Positions 49,702-59,195 are shown, numbered from the stretch's first letter. The stretch is 64,000 nucleotides of DNA from Paenibacillus sp. 32352 (GCF_002042965.1 NZ_MZNT01000017.1:62001-126000); one strand, 5' to 3'. The notes: a model not told the origin generated them from the sequence alone. Program-made: numbers and translations.

Positions 49702-51117
49702 GTGTCAAAGCTTTGGGGTGGACGATTTACTAAAAAAACGGACCAGCTGGTGGAGGAGTATACGGCTTCCATCATGTTCGATAAAGAGCTGGCTGAAGAA
49801 GATATTCAAGGCAGCTTGGCTCACGTAACGATGCTTGGCAAATGCGGAATTTTGCCGCAGGAAGATGTGGAGACCATCAAGGACGGGTTATTGAAGGTGC
49901 AGGGCACGATCCGCCGCGGGGAAATGGAGTTCTCTGTCAGCGACGAGGACATCCACATGAACATTGAAAAAGCCCTGATCGAAGAAGTAGGGCCTGTAGG
50001 CGGCAAGCTGCACACGGGACGCAGCCGCAACGACCAGGTCGCTACCGACATGCACTTGTACTTGCGCAAACGTGTAGTGGAATTCGTTGGGCTGTTGAAT
50101 AAGCTTCAGGAAGCATTGATCGAGCAGGCAAAGAACAACCTCGATACAATCATTCCTGGCTATACGCATCTTCAGCGCGCTCAGCCGATTTTGTTCGCCC
50201 ATCATCTGATGGCCTATGTGTCGATGTTCCAGCGCGATATCGAGCGTTTGCAGGACAGCTACAAACGCATTAACGTGCTGCCGCTCGGAGCGGGAGCTCT
50301 GGCGGGAACTACATTCCCGATCGATCGTCATTTCGTGGCTCAGCAGCTGGGCTTCGACGGTGTGTACGAGAATTCCCTGGACGCTGTCAGCGACCGTGAT
50401 TTTATCATTGAGTTTCTGTCCAATGCTTCCATGATTATGATGCACCTGTCCCGCTTGAGCGAAGAATTCATTCTTTGGTCTTCGACAGAATTCCATTTCA
50501 TCGAGCTTGACGATGCATTTTGTACGGGAAGCAGCATCATGCCTCAGAAGAAAAATCCGGACGTACCGGAGCTTGTTCGCGGAAAAACCGGCCGTGTATA
50601 CGGCAACCTGTTCGGCTTGTTGACGGTCCTTAAGTCGCTGCCTCTTGCCTATAACAAGGACATGCAGGAGGATAAAGAAGGCATGCTGGACACGGTTCGT
50701 ACGCTTCAAGGTGCCCTTCAGCTGTATGCCCCGATGGTTAGCACTATGAAGGTTAATAAGGATCGCATGCGTCAAGCGGTTAACCAGGACTTCTCTAATG
50801 CAACGGATATTGCGGACTACTTGGTTAACAAGGGCCTGCCTTTCCGCCAAGCACATGAAGTTATCGGTAAAACCGTACTCTACTGTATCCAAAACGGCAA
50901 ATTCCTGCTCGATCTGAAGCTGGAGGAATTCCACCAGTTCTCAACCCTTTTCGAGCAGGATATCTATAAAGTGTTGCAGCCGGAGCAGGTCGTTAACGCC
51001 CGTAACGTTTACGGCGGTACGGCAAGCAATCAGGTTAGCGAAGCTATTGCTCGTGCTGAGGTAGTGATCAACCATACGAACGAATGGTTCGAGCAGTACA
51101 GTAACAAAAGCCAATAA
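49702..51117 (+). CDS. argH: Argininosuccinate lyase
   Basis: A 471-aa fumarase-superfamily enzyme that releases arginine and fumarate. The start KLWGGRFTKKTDQLVEEYTA, GKLHTGRSRNDQVATDMHLY, and the catalytic-loop signature TGSSIMPQKKNPDVPELVRG (~276) are all present. GTG 49702 follows GAAAGGGGC. Last gene of the arginine cluster. Confidence 0.98.
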   Translation: MSKLWGGRFTKKTDQLVEEYTASIMFDKELAEEDIQGSLAHVTMLGKCGILPQEDVETIKDGLLKVQGTIRRGEMEFSVSDEDIHMNIEKALIEEVGPVGGKLHTGRSRNDQVATDMHLYLRKRVVEFVGLLNKLQEALIEQAKNNLDTIIPGYTHLQRAQPILFAHHLMAYVSMFQRDIERLQDSYKRINVLPLGAGALAGTTFPIDRHFVAQQLGFDGVYENSLDAVSDRDFIIEFLSNASMIMMHLSRLSEEFILWSSTEFHFIELDDAFCTGSSIMPQKKNPDVPELVRGKTGRVYGNLFGLLTVLKSLPLAYNKDMQEDKEGMLDTVRTLQGALQLYAPMVSTMKVNKDRMRQAVNQDFSNATDIADYLVNKGLPFRQAHEVIGKTVLYCIQNGKFLLDLKLEEFHQFSTLFEQDIYKVLQPEQVVNARNVYGGTASNQVSEAIARAEVVINHTNEWFEQYSNKSQ

Positions 51118-51132
51118 TCTATATGGGAAATT

Positions 51133-51172
51133 GCCCGTTGTTTGAGAAACTCTTCTCGGCAGCGGGTTTTTT
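51133..51172 (+). terminator. Terminator after argH
   Basis: CCCGTTG pairs with CAGCGGG (one G-U), with an inner GAGAA/TTCTC helix, followed by TTTTTTATT. Confidence 0.88.
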
Positions 51173-51276
51173 ATTGGGTTCCAAAGAAAATTTTGAAAAT
51201 CACGAAGAGATATGAAACAAAGTGTAACGGGGATGCGTCTTATTGTTGAAAATATTGCCATAACTGGGAGGCGTGT

Positions 51277-52680
51277 ATGAAGAAGAGACGCGATGTCGTA
51301 TCCGTTATCACTTTACTATTAATCCTATTGCTGATAGGTACTGCCGTTCCTTACGCAGAGGCTGAGGAATCACCCGTTTTGTTAAGCAGCTTGACCCAAG
51401 CTCAAGACTTTGCTGCGAAATTTATTGAAAAGGAATATCCTTTTGCGAAGGGCAGCTTTGTTGTTGAAGATTCGAGAGTAGTATCAATGCCGCCTAATGA
51501 AAACCATTATTATTTTCAATTTAAAAGAGTTATCGATGGAATACCTTACCCGAATAATTTCATTAACCTGGATATAGATCAAAGGGGAACTATAATAAGC
51601 AAGCAAATTTTTTGGAACAAAGAGCTGAAGCTTCCTAAGACGGAAAATGTTCTGAACATAGAAAATGCCAAGCTGAAGCTGATAGAGCAAATGAAACCGT
51701 ATGTTTCAGCTGAGTACCCGGATAGAATCAATCACGGTGAACAGAAAACGGGGTTTTATAGTTATCGGCTGGCACAAGAAACGGCAATTGATGCCATTAC
51801 CGGAGAGCTGATTGAGGATGAAGAGGGACTGCGTCTTGCGACACAAAAGCCAATTATCGAGCATCCTATCGATAACGCAATTCTACCTGTTCCTACAGCG
51901 GAAGAAGCTTTAAAAAGAGCGTCGTCATTCGCTATGATCCCATCAGGTTCGGAAAAACCGAATGTGTTCTCGGAATCGGTTGGTTTCAATAATGCTTTTA
52001 GCGGCCCTTTCTGGAGGGTTAACTGGGTTAAAAAAGTGGGAGATACTTACTGCTCATCTTACGTGCAGCTTCAACAAGGCACAGGTGAACTGATCTATTA
52101 CTTTAACGATTGCAAGATAGAAGGACATAGCCCGATAAATGAGGAAGAGGCTAAGAAAATTGCGATTGAATTTATCAAACAATATGTACCCCGTCATGCG
52201 CATCAGCTTGTTTTATCAGAAGTACGACAAAATAAAGTTACGATTCAAGAACGCAGGGGTGCTGAGGAATATTCGGTTTATTTTACACAAAATGTCCCCG
52301 GGGCTAGAGGGGGATACGTGATAATAGGAATAGATAAGGAATCTGGTAAGGTTTCTTTGTACTCTAATAGTCTGCACGAATTGAATTATGATGATATGCC
52401 TTACTTCAATGAAGATAGCTTAAAAATGATGCTCATGAAAAAATATGATCTGCAGCTCAGTTACAGGCATGATACTGATAAGAGCAGTATTTCCAAGGCG
52501 TGGAAGGAAGGGACTCTGCAAGTAGTGAATAATGAGCCAGTGGAGGCAAGGCTAGTATATGGTCTGGTTAACAAAGACAAATATCTTGACTACTTTCTGG
52601 ATGCGAAGGATGCCGTATGGAGACATAGCTTGACATCGGAGGTAACTTCAGAGGAAAAGATTAAATCCGCGCAACGATAG
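51277..52680 (+). CDS. Secreted YcdB/YcdC-domain protein
   Basis: A 467-aa exported or membrane-anchored protein. A basic start (KKRRD) and one hydrophobic segment precede the likely cleavage at PYAEA (~28). The rest resembles the YcdB/YcdC repeat and PepSY-like propeptide fold, with two related units (around NHYYFQFKRVIDGIPYPNNF and AEEYSVYFTQNVPGARGGYV). Family members are uncharacterised. A+T content is higher than in the adjacent arg genes. GGGAGGCGTG precedes ATG 51277. The assignment is from pattern memory only. Confidence 0.7.
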   Translation: MKKRRDVVSVITLLLILLLIGTAVPYAEAEESPVLLSSLTQAQDFAAKFIEKEYPFAKGSFVVEDSRVVSMPPNENHYYFQFKRVIDGIPYPNNFINLDIDQRGTIISKQIFWNKELKLPKTENVLNIENAKLKLIEQMKPYVSAEYPDRINHGEQKTGFYSYRLAQETAIDAITGELIEDEEGLRLATQKPIIEHPIDNAILPVPTAEEALKRASSFAMIPSGSEKPNVFSESVGFNNAFSGPFWRVNWVKKVGDTYCSSYVQLQQGTGELIYYFNDCKIEGHSPINEEEAKKIAIEFIKQYVPRHAHQLVLSEVRQNKVTIQERRGAEEYSVYFTQNVPGARGGYVIIGIDKESGKVSLYSNSLHELNYDDMPYFNEDSLKMMLMKKYDLQLSYRHDTDKSSISKAWKEGTLQVVNNEPVEARLVYGLVNKDKYLDYFLDAKDAVWRHSLTSEVTSEEKIKSAQR

Positions 52681-52731
52681 TGGTAGAGAAAACCTCATAG
52701 CTTTAAGGATCATAGAAAAGAGAAGCTGGAT

Positions 52732-52776
52732 AAAGAAGCAGCCCCGCTAATTCCTATTAGCAGGAGCTGCTTCTTT
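52732..52776. terminator. Bidirectional terminator between the YcdB-like and VanW-like genes
   Basis: AAAGAAGCAGC (52732-52742) pairs with GCTGCTTCTTT (52766-52776), and GCTAAT with ATTAGC inside. It lies between two convergent genes and suits both strands. Confidence 0.85.
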
Positions 52777-52777
52777 G

Positions 52778-54334
52778 TCAACGGAAAGTCGGCCCCTTCA
52801 CGCCGTCCTCTATAAGTGGGGCTTCCGGCTGCCGGTTGTTCGGTTCTGCGGCACTGCCTTGGTTGGTAGCAATGATGGTAGGTTGAGCGGCATATGTGTC
52901 ATGAGAAATCCTTTCCCTGCTTATTTCGACTCCATTTTGCATTTTGATCCGGTATGTATCGACGACGTAGCCGGTTTTTCCTGTGCTGATGGTCTGTTTT
53001 TTTCCTTTGGAGAGCGTCGGGTTTAAGATGTATTTGATGGAAGGCTGCAGCTTTTCGATAGTAGTCGACTCGATGGCGTAGGTAATATCCGTTGGCGTTT
53101 GTCCGAATAATTTGACGGTAATCTGGCGGTCGTCCGTATAGGTACGAATCAGTAGGTGCTTCTCCGTATTGTTGCGGAATTTGAAGTTGATATGGCCGCT
53201 TGCGAAGGTGGCGTCCTGCCCTAGTGGAACATAGCTGACCGGAAGCGAGTGGTTGCGTCGCTCGACGATTTGCAGGCCTGCGCGAAGCACGGCATTGTAC
53301 AGAGTGGACGAAACCTGACAGATCCCGCCTCCGATACCCGGCACCAGCTTGCCGTTGAGAATGACGGGTGCTTCCTTGAAGCCGAATTTGGCTTCGGTTT
53401 GGGCGATATAGGTTGCGTAATCGAAGGTTTCCCCGGGCTTTAATAACACATCTTGGATAGATTGGGCTGTAGAGCGTATATTGTGAATCCGCCCTTCGCC
53501 GTTTTGCGGGTATGTTGTTGTAAACTCGCTGATTTTACGCTCAATTCCTTGCGCTTGGAGCATGCTGATGGTGACGGCAGGCTCCTGATTTACCAAAGGG
53601 AGTACGACAAGAAACGGCGTTTTCCCCGCAGGCACTACCACAGGCGCTGCCTCCTCCTGAACCCGCTGGACCGCTCCTTCTCCGGAGTGATTTTCCCCCG
53701 GGTAGTCCGCAAAGCGCCGCCCATCCTTTCCCACTGTCCAACCGATGGTTCCCATGGAAGGAAGAATTCGCTGCAGCTGCTGAAGCAGCTCCGGTTCATG
53801 GATACGCATGACGGCTGTTTCGGGCACATAGCTGATCATGTCGTTCGGACCTACAATTCTTTGAGCATCGACAGGCTGTTTATTGTACAGCTCCGGAAAT
53901 CCGCGCATAAGTGTGGCATGAAGCTTGGCAGCATCAAAGGTAGGGGCCAGGGGCCACTCTTCATTGCGGATATGCCAGCGATAGGCGGCTCTGTGAAACA
54001 AGGAGCCTGTTTTGAGCGGTTGAAGCCGGTCGATCACGTCCTGCAGGGAGAGATCCAATCCGAGCTGATCCAGCATCCAGTCTGCAGGCTGGAGCGGAAC
54101 ACCGGGCTGCTTGCTGACCATCCGGACTGTTTGCTGCAGAAGCAGCTTTTTTTTGCCCTCCAGCTGGCGCTCGAATTCAAGAATCGGTAAACCGCCGACG
54201 TCCCAGTTATCTACGGTTAAGCCTGCGGGAAGCGTTCGCTGCGATCCGTACCAGGCCATGGCTGCACAAGCGGCACAGGCAAACAGCAGCAAGCCTACAA
54301 TCGCCTGCCATATCAACATGCGCTGACGCGTCAT
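52778..54334 (-). CDS. VanW family protein with peptidoglycan-binding and G5 domains
   Basis: A 518-aa protein with an N-terminal signal anchor (RMLIWQAIVGLLLFACAACA). It continues with a YoaR-type putative peptidoglycan-binding segment (~40-240), the VanW domain (~300-440, with GETFDYATYIAQTEAKFGFK, GGGICQVSSTLYNAVLRAGL and ERRNHSLPVSYVPLGQDATF), and a C-terminal G5 domain (TLSKGKKQTISTGKTGYVVD). Family members are cell-envelope proteins of unknown reaction; the name comes from vancomycin-resistance clusters and does not imply resistance. ATG at 54334 is chosen because AAAGGAG lies 9 nt upstream; the longer frame has no ribosome site. Confidence 0.9.
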   Translation of the reverse strand: MTRQRMLIWQAIVGLLLFACAACAAMAWYGSQRTLPAGLTVDNWDVGGLPILEFERQLEGKKKLLLQQTVRMVSKQPGVPLQPADWMLDQLGLDLSLQDVIDRLQPLKTGSLFHRAAYRWHIRNEEWPLAPTFDAAKLHATLMRGFPELYNKQPVDAQRIVGPNDMISYVPETAVMRIHEPELLQQLQRILPSMGTIGWTVGKDGRRFADYPGENHSGEGAVQRVQEEAAPVVVPAGKTPFLVVLPLVNQEPAVTISMLQAQGIERKISEFTTTYPQNGEGRIHNIRSTAQSIQDVLLKPGETFDYATYIAQTEAKFGFKEAPVILNGKLVPGIGGGICQVSSTLYNAVLRAGLQIVERRNHSLPVSYVPLGQDATFASGHINFKFRNNTEKHLLIRTYTDDRQITVKLFGQTPTDITYAIESTTIEKLQPSIKYILNPTLSKGKKQTISTGKTGYVVDTYRIKMQNGVEISRERISHDTYAAQPTIIATNQGSAAEPNNRQPEAPLIEDGVKGPTFR

Positions 54335-54500
54335 CGATTTCGTCTCCTTTGGTTTCATGGTTCCATGACAAGCTCTGCTCGTACATATTGATATATATGC
54401 TGTCATTTCGGAAATTTGCCTGTGGGAATATTCGTGTTTTCTACAAAAAATGCCGGGGTAAATGTGAAAATGTGTTGAAAATCTTTTACGCGTAAAGGAA

Positions 54501-54529
54501 TTTACCTGTTTATGTCGAAAGGATATAAG
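54501..54529 (+). promoter_or_regulatory. Promoter candidate of ftsEX
   Basis: TTTACC (54501-54506), 17-nt spacer, TATAAG (54524-54529); the start site would be near 54536. A perfect palindrome TTTACGCGTAAA lies just upstream (54485-54496). Confidence 0.5.
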
Positions 54530-54556
54530 CTAGCTAAAAATTCAGGATGTGATACC

Positions 54557-55243
54557 GTGATTGAAATGCATGACGTTTGGAAGACGTATCCCGATGGAAG
54601 TCAGGCGTTGCGAGGCATCAATGTCAAGGTGGACCGCAATGAGTTCTTGTATGTGGTAGGTCCGTCGGGTGCAGGAAAATCGACATTTATGAAATTGATT
54701 TATAGAGAAGAACGGCCTACGAAGGGAAGTATTTTTGTAAACGGATTTAATTTGGAAAAGCTGAAGCAGCGCAAGATTCCGTATGTGCGCCGCAATATCG
54801 GTGTTATCTTTCAGGATTTCCGCCTGCTTCCCAAGCTGACTGTGTATGAGAACATTTCCTTTGCAATGGAGGTTATTGAAGCACCCAAAAAGCTGATCCG
54901 CCGGCGTGTGCAGGAGGTTCTTGAGCTCGTCAGGCTGAAGGATAAAGCCGGCTCTTTGCCGACGCAATTATCTGGCGGAGAGCAGCAGCGGGTAGCGATC
55001 GCCAGGGCTATCGTGAACAACCCTTCGGTCATCATTGCCGATGAGCCTACGGGTAACCTCGACCCCGATACATCCTGGGACATTATGAAGCTGATGGAAG
55101 AGATCAATTTTCGTGGTACGACGATCATCATGGCTACACACAACAAAGAAATCGTAAACACGATGCGCAAACGTGTTCTGGCTATTGAACAGGGACAAAT
55201 TGCCCGTGACGAAGTTAGGGGTGAATACGGCTATGAGGATTAG
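54557..55243 (+). CDS. ftsE: Cell-division ABC transporter ATPase FtsE
   Basis: A 228-aa ATPase that, with FtsX, switches a cell-wall hydrolase on outside the cell. Walker A VGPSGAGKSTFMKLIYRE (~37), Q-loop VIFQDFRLLPKLTVYENI, ABC signature LSGGEQQRVAIARA, and Walker B VIIADEPTGNLDP are present. GTG 54557 (IEMHDVWKTYPDG) is preferred over ATG 54512: it matches where family proteins begin, has AGGATGTGAT upstream, and the 54512 start would lie before the probable transcription start. It overlaps ftsX by 11 nt. Confidence 0.95.
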   Translation: MIEMHDVWKTYPDGSQALRGINVKVDRNEFLYVVGPSGAGKSTFMKLIYREERPTKGSIFVNGFNLEKLKQRKIPYVRRNIGVIFQDFRLLPKLTVYENISFAMEVIEAPKKLIRRRVQEVLELVRLKDKAGSLPTQLSGGEQQRVAIARAIVNNPSVIIADEPTGNLDPDTSWDIMKLMEEINFRGTTIIMATHNKEIVNTMRKRVLAIEQGQIARDEVRGEYGYED

Positions 55244-56150
55244 CACAGTCTTCCGCCACTTACGGGAAGGCGGTAAAAATGTGATCCGCAATGGCTGGAT
55301 GACGTTCGCTTCGATAAGCTCAATTGCCATTTCGTTATTGATATTAGGTGTATTTTTACTGCTGACGCTGAATGTGAATTATCTCGCCCAGCAAATCGAG
55401 CAGCAGGTAGAGATTCGCGTTTACCTGGATGTGAACATTACCAAGGAGCAGACGGCATCCCTGCAAACGGAGATTGCCTCTATAGCCAATGTTGCCAACG
55501 TTACCTTCATATCGAAGGATGAAGGGCTTAATTACTTGCGGGACAAGCTCGGCGATAGCGGAAAGTCTTTGCTGGAAGGATTTGACGGAGACAATAACCC
55601 TCTGAATGATTCTTTTACTGTCGAAGTAGTTGAGCCCCGCCAAGTAGGAACGGTTGCCCAGCAAATCAGCGATCTGAACAACGGAAAAGCCTCCAAACCG
55701 ATTTATCGTGTCAGCTACGGACAGGGAACGGTAGAAACGATGTTTAAGGTTACCCAAATCGTTCGTAACATCGGACTTGTGCTGGTAGCAGGGCTTGCAT
55801 TGACGGCGATGTTCCTTATCGCCAATACGATTAAGATTACTATTGTAGCGCGTCGCCGCGAGATTGGCATCATGAAGCTGGTCGGGGCGACGAACTCCTT
55901 TATTCGCTGGCCGTTTTTTATCGAGGGAGCTTTACTGGGCATTGTAGGATCCATTATTCCTACCGCCATTTTGTTATATGGTTACTGGGAATTGATGAGC
56001 TCGACACAGCTTGATTTGAACTTGCTGATGATTAAGCTGTTGCCTTTTAATCAGATATACTATTCGATGTCGGGTCTGCTGCTTGGAATCGGCGTGTTAA
56101 TCGGGATCTTTGGCAGCACCTTGTCCGTACGAAAGTTTTTGCGAGTGTAG
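55233..56150 (+). CDS. ftsX: Cell-division ABC transporter permease FtsX
   Basis: A 305-aa membrane protein with four helices: one after the short N-terminus (SISSIAISLLILGVFLLLTL) and three at the C-terminus. The extracellular loop between (~60-180) contacts the wall hydrolase. RRREIGIMKLVGATNSFIRW is the conserved FtsX motif. ATG 55233 follows AGGGGTGA inside the end of ftsE. The M23 protein encoded next is its likely partner. Confidence 0.95.
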   Translation: MRISTVFRHLREGGKNVIRNGWMTFASISSIAISLLILGVFLLLTLNVNYLAQQIEQQVEIRVYLDVNITKEQTASLQTEIASIANVANVTFISKDEGLNYLRDKLGDSGKSLLEGFDGDNNPLNDSFTVEVVEPRQVGTVAQQISDLNNGKASKPIYRVSYGQGTVETMFKVTQIVRNIGLVLVAGLALTAMFLIANTIKITIVARRREIGIMKLVGATNSFIRWPFFIEGALLGIVGSIIPTAILLYGYWELMSSTQLDLNLLMIKLLPFNQIYYSMSGLLLGIGVLIGIFGSTLSVRKFLRV

Positions 56151-56220
56151 CATAGATGGTGTAAACAAGCTTAAGCCATATCCGGCTAAGGAATGAATCT
56201 AGTTGGGGAGGAAACGAAAG

Positions 56221-57501
56221 TTGAAGAAGTCCGTTCTATCACTGGTCGTTACCGCGGGGATGGCAAGTACGCTGCTTGTGCCGCAGCTGTCCTTTGCTTT
56301 GTCCGAATCGCAAAAGATTCAGCAGCAGCTGGATCAACTGAAGAAGCAGCAAAATTCCACCCAGCAAAAGGCTACCGAAACCCAGCAGGAAATAAGCAAG
56401 GTACAGCAGGATAAACAGCAGGTGGAAGCTGAGGTCAAAAGCATCATTAAGCAGATCGAAGATGAGAATTTGAAGCTGAACAAATTGAATGAGCAAATAG
56501 CGGATACGAAGGATAAGCTGACAGAGAACAGCAAGCTGCTGGACGAGCTGAAGGCCCAAATCGAGGCCCGCGATGTGCTGCTAAAATCTCGTCTGCGTCT
56601 TATGTACATGAACGGTGTCGTATCGTATGCGGACGTTCTGTTTAGCTCTACGAGCTTTGGGGATTTCCTGGACCGCATGAACGCGCTAAGGGCTATTGTG
56701 AATCAGGATAAGGAAATATTGCAGGCGAACCAGCGGGACAGGGAAGCCAAAGAAGTGAAGCAAAATCAGATTGAGCAGGAGTTCAAGCAGGTAAGTGATC
56801 TATATAGCCAGTCTGCTGCAATCAAAGCTAGCCTGGTGGCTAAGGAGAAAGATAAGGAAGTCAAAATTGCCAGTCTATCCAAAAAGGAAAAAGAGCTTGA
56901 AGACATCAGCGAGGATCAGGAGCAGCAGCTTCTTCAATATGCCCGTAAGTCGGCTGCTTTAGCGGAGCAAAAGCGTAAAGCGGCTGCGGCAGAGGCTGCG
57001 AAAGCTGCAGCAGATGCGGCGGCCAAGGCGAAGGCAAGTGGAAATAGCGGCAGCAGCGGTGGAGGCGGTTCTACAGCCTCGGCGGCACCAACATCCACCT
57101 CCGGGGGCAAATTCGGCTATCCGTTAGCTAAAGTAGCTCCGATGACTTCGGATTTCGGATACCGTTCCGATCCGTTCACCGGCGCCAAGAAATTGCATAA
57201 AGGCATTGACTTGGGTGCCCCTAACGGAACGGACATCCTGGCGGCGGCAGAGGGTGAAGTTATTGTCGCTTCTTGGTGGAGCGGTTACGGCAACACGGTA
57301 ATCATTGACCATGGGAATGGTTACTGGACGCTATATGGACACATTCGTAATGGAGGTACGGTAGTAGAAAAAGGAGACCATGTGAAGCGCGGCCAAAAAA
57401 TCGCGGAAGTGGGCTCTACAGGAGAATCCACAGGCAACCATCTGCATTTTGAGGTGCGCATTAACGAAGATCCGGTTGATCCGAAACCGTATTTAAAATA
57501 A
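56221..57501 (+). CDS. Secreted M23 peptidase with coiled coil, likely FtsX-controlled
   Basis: A 426-aa peptidoglycan hydrolase of EnvC/CwlO-like layout. A signal peptide (to ~LSFA, 29) is followed by a long coiled coil (~30-245, rich in Gln/Lys/Glu), an Ala-rich and Ser/Gly linker (~255-300) and a C-terminal LytM/M23 domain. The zinc ligands and catalytic residues appear as HKGIDLGAP (H-x3-D) and HLHFEVR (H-x-H). Such coiled-coil hydrolases are activated by FtsEX, whose genes directly precede. B. subtilis CwlO has the same role but an NlpC/P60 catalytic domain. TTG 56221 is 9 nt after GGAGG. Confidence 0.92.
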   Translation: MKKSVLSLVVTAGMASTLLVPQLSFALSESQKIQQQLDQLKKQQNSTQQKATETQQEISKVQQDKQQVEAEVKSIIKQIEDENLKLNKLNEQIADTKDKLTENSKLLDELKAQIEARDVLLKSRLRLMYMNGVVSYADVLFSSTSFGDFLDRMNALRAIVNQDKEILQANQRDREAKEVKQNQIEQEFKQVSDLYSQSAAIKASLVAKEKDKEVKIASLSKKEKELEDISEDQEQQLLQYARKSAALAEQKRKAAAAEAAKAAADAAAKAKASGNSGSSGGGGSTASAAPTSTSGGKFGYPLAKVAPMTSDFGYRSDPFTGAKKLHKGIDLGAPNGTDILAAAEGEVIVASWWSGYGNTVIIDHGNGYWTLYGHIRNGGTVVEKGDHVKRGQKIAEVGSTGESTGNHLHFEVRINEDPVDPKPYLK

Positions 57502-57587
57502 AAACCGCTGTTAATAATTTCTAATAGCTTGTCATATAATACAGAGACGAGTTCACCAAGGTAGGAACAAAGGCGGTGTAAAGGGCA

Positions 57588-59036
57588 ATGACGTTTAAAG
57601 GACGTACGGTTTTAGCATTTATTTTGTTGGCTATGTTCGCCAGCAGCATTATGACGCTTACGATTGTAAATCCGTCCATGTTTGCCGGTGCCGGGAAGGA
57701 AGGCTCCACGGCTGCGGTGAAATCAGGGTTAACTTCCAAGGACATGAACAAAATAGCAACGACGTATCAGCTGATACAGAACAAATTCCTATCTGAGGTC
57801 GATCATGAAAAGGTCGTCAACGGAGCCATTAACGGAATGCTTGCCACATTGGACGATCCCTTTACCGTGTATATGGACCAGAAGGAAGCGAAGCAGTTTG
57901 ACGAAAGCATCACATCCTCGTTCCAAGGGATTGGCGCTGAGGTATCTACGGAAGACGGCAAAGTAACGATCGTGGCTCCAATCAAGGGCTCTCCGGCGGA
58001 AAAGGCGGGCCTGCATGCCAAGGATGTCATTCTGTCGGTGAACGGAGAGAAATTGGACGGGCTGACGCTGAACCAGGCCGTGATGAAAATCCGCGGTCCG
58101 AAAGGAACCCAGGCGAAGCTTGAAATCCTGCGTCCGGGTACTCAGGAGCCGATCCAAATGATCGTGGTTCGTGATGACATTGACGTAGAGACGGTCTACG
58201 CCGAGATGCTTCAAGGCAATATCGGGAAAATCGAAATTCGCCAGTTCTCCACGAATACAGCCAAACGCTTCAAGGAAGAGCTGCAAAACCTGGAATCCAA
58301 AGGAATGAAGGGGCTTGTCATCGACGTTCGTAACGATCCGGGCGGCTTACTGCAGGCTGTAGTGGAGATTGCAGAGCCGTTTATTGCCAAAGGCAAACCG
58401 ATTGTCAAGATCGAGGATCGTAATGGCAAGCAGGAGGACACACCGTCCCAGGGGGCGGGAAAAAGTTATCCGGTCACCGTTCTGATGAACAAAGGAAGCG
58501 CAAGTGCTTCTGAAATATTAGCAGGTGCTCTTCGTGACTCCGCTGGTAGCAAGCTGGTCGGGGAAACCTCCTTCGGAAAAGGGACGGTACAGGTGCCGTT
58601 CGAGAAGGAAATGGGCGATGGAAGCAATATTAAGATGACCGTATACAAATGGCTGACGCCGAACGGAACATGGATTCACAAAAAAGGGATTACTCCCGAC
58701 ATTGCTGTTGAACAGCCGGCTTATTTTAAAGTAGCTCCATTGACGAAAAAGGCGACCCTTAAGCCTGATTCGATTGGCGATGACGTGAAGAACCTGCAAA
58801 TCATGCTGACCGGACTCGGAATGAATCCGGATCGGACCGACGGCTACTTTAGTGAGAAGACCGCTGCAGCTGTAAAAGCATTCCAACGTCTTCATAACTT
58901 GCCGGTCACCGGTGAAGTTGACGTAGAAACAGCCAATCAGCTGGAAAAAGCGATCTTGAATGAAATCAAAGATCCGAAGAACGACCTGCAGCTGAAAGCG
59001 GCGGTTCAGGAAATCCAATCGGCTATAACCAAATAA
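57588..59036 (+). CDS. C-terminal processing protease (S41, CtpA/CtpB type)
   Basis: A 482-aa membrane-anchored serine protease. An N-terminal hydrophobic anchor (VLAFILLAMFASSIMTLTIV) is followed by a PDZ domain (~95-175, SPAEKAGLHAKDVILSVNG) and the S41 domain with the Ser of KGSASASEILAGAL (~304) and the Lys of TSFGKGTVQVP (~330). The C-terminal peptidoglycan-binding domain (~385-450) includes VKNLQIMLTGLGMNPDRTDG. CtpB of B. subtilis lies in the same neighbourhood and acts in sporulation signalling. ATG 57588 follows AAAGGG. Confidence 0.95.
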   Translation: MTFKGRTVLAFILLAMFASSIMTLTIVNPSMFAGAGKEGSTAAVKSGLTSKDMNKIATTYQLIQNKFLSEVDHEKVVNGAINGMLATLDDPFTVYMDQKEAKQFDESITSSFQGIGAEVSTEDGKVTIVAPIKGSPAEKAGLHAKDVILSVNGEKLDGLTLNQAVMKIRGPKGTQAKLEILRPGTQEPIQMIVVRDDIDVETVYAEMLQGNIGKIEIRQFSTNTAKRFKEELQNLESKGMKGLVIDVRNDPGGLLQAVVEIAEPFIAKGKPIVKIEDRNGKQEDTPSQGAGKSYPVTVLMNKGSASASEILAGALRDSAGSKLVGETSFGKGTVQVPFEKEMGDGSNIKMTVYKWLTPNGTWIHKKGITPDIAVEQPAYFKVAPLTKKATLKPDSIGDDVKNLQIMLTGLGMNPDRTDGYFSEKTAAAVKAFQRLHNLPVTGEVDVETANQLEKAILNEIKDPKNDLQLKAAVQEIQSAITK

Positions 59037-59090
59037 GGTCTGTTGGAAAAATGGAATCGTAGAAGGAAAAGCCCCTATAGGCGTCGAATG

Positions 59091-59131
59091 GTAAAGAAGG
59101 TTGGACTCGTCCAGCTTTCTTTCTTTTTTTG
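59091..59131 (+). terminator. Terminator after the S41 protease gene
   Basis: AAAGAAGGTTGGA and TCCAGCTTTCTTT form a 13-bp stem with two G-U pairs on a CTCG loop, followed by CTTTTTTT. Confidence 0.9.
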
Positions 59132-59195
59132 AACCCATGAATGATGTACGATAGGCGGTCATGCCTTTATCCTTGTGTAACAAAGGAGCAGCCTA

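Noticed and set aside
53453..54190. 245-codon plus-strand frame inside the VanW-like gene
   Set aside because: The minus strand has a complete VanW protein with signal anchor and G5 domain; the plus frame shows no domain and no ribosome site.
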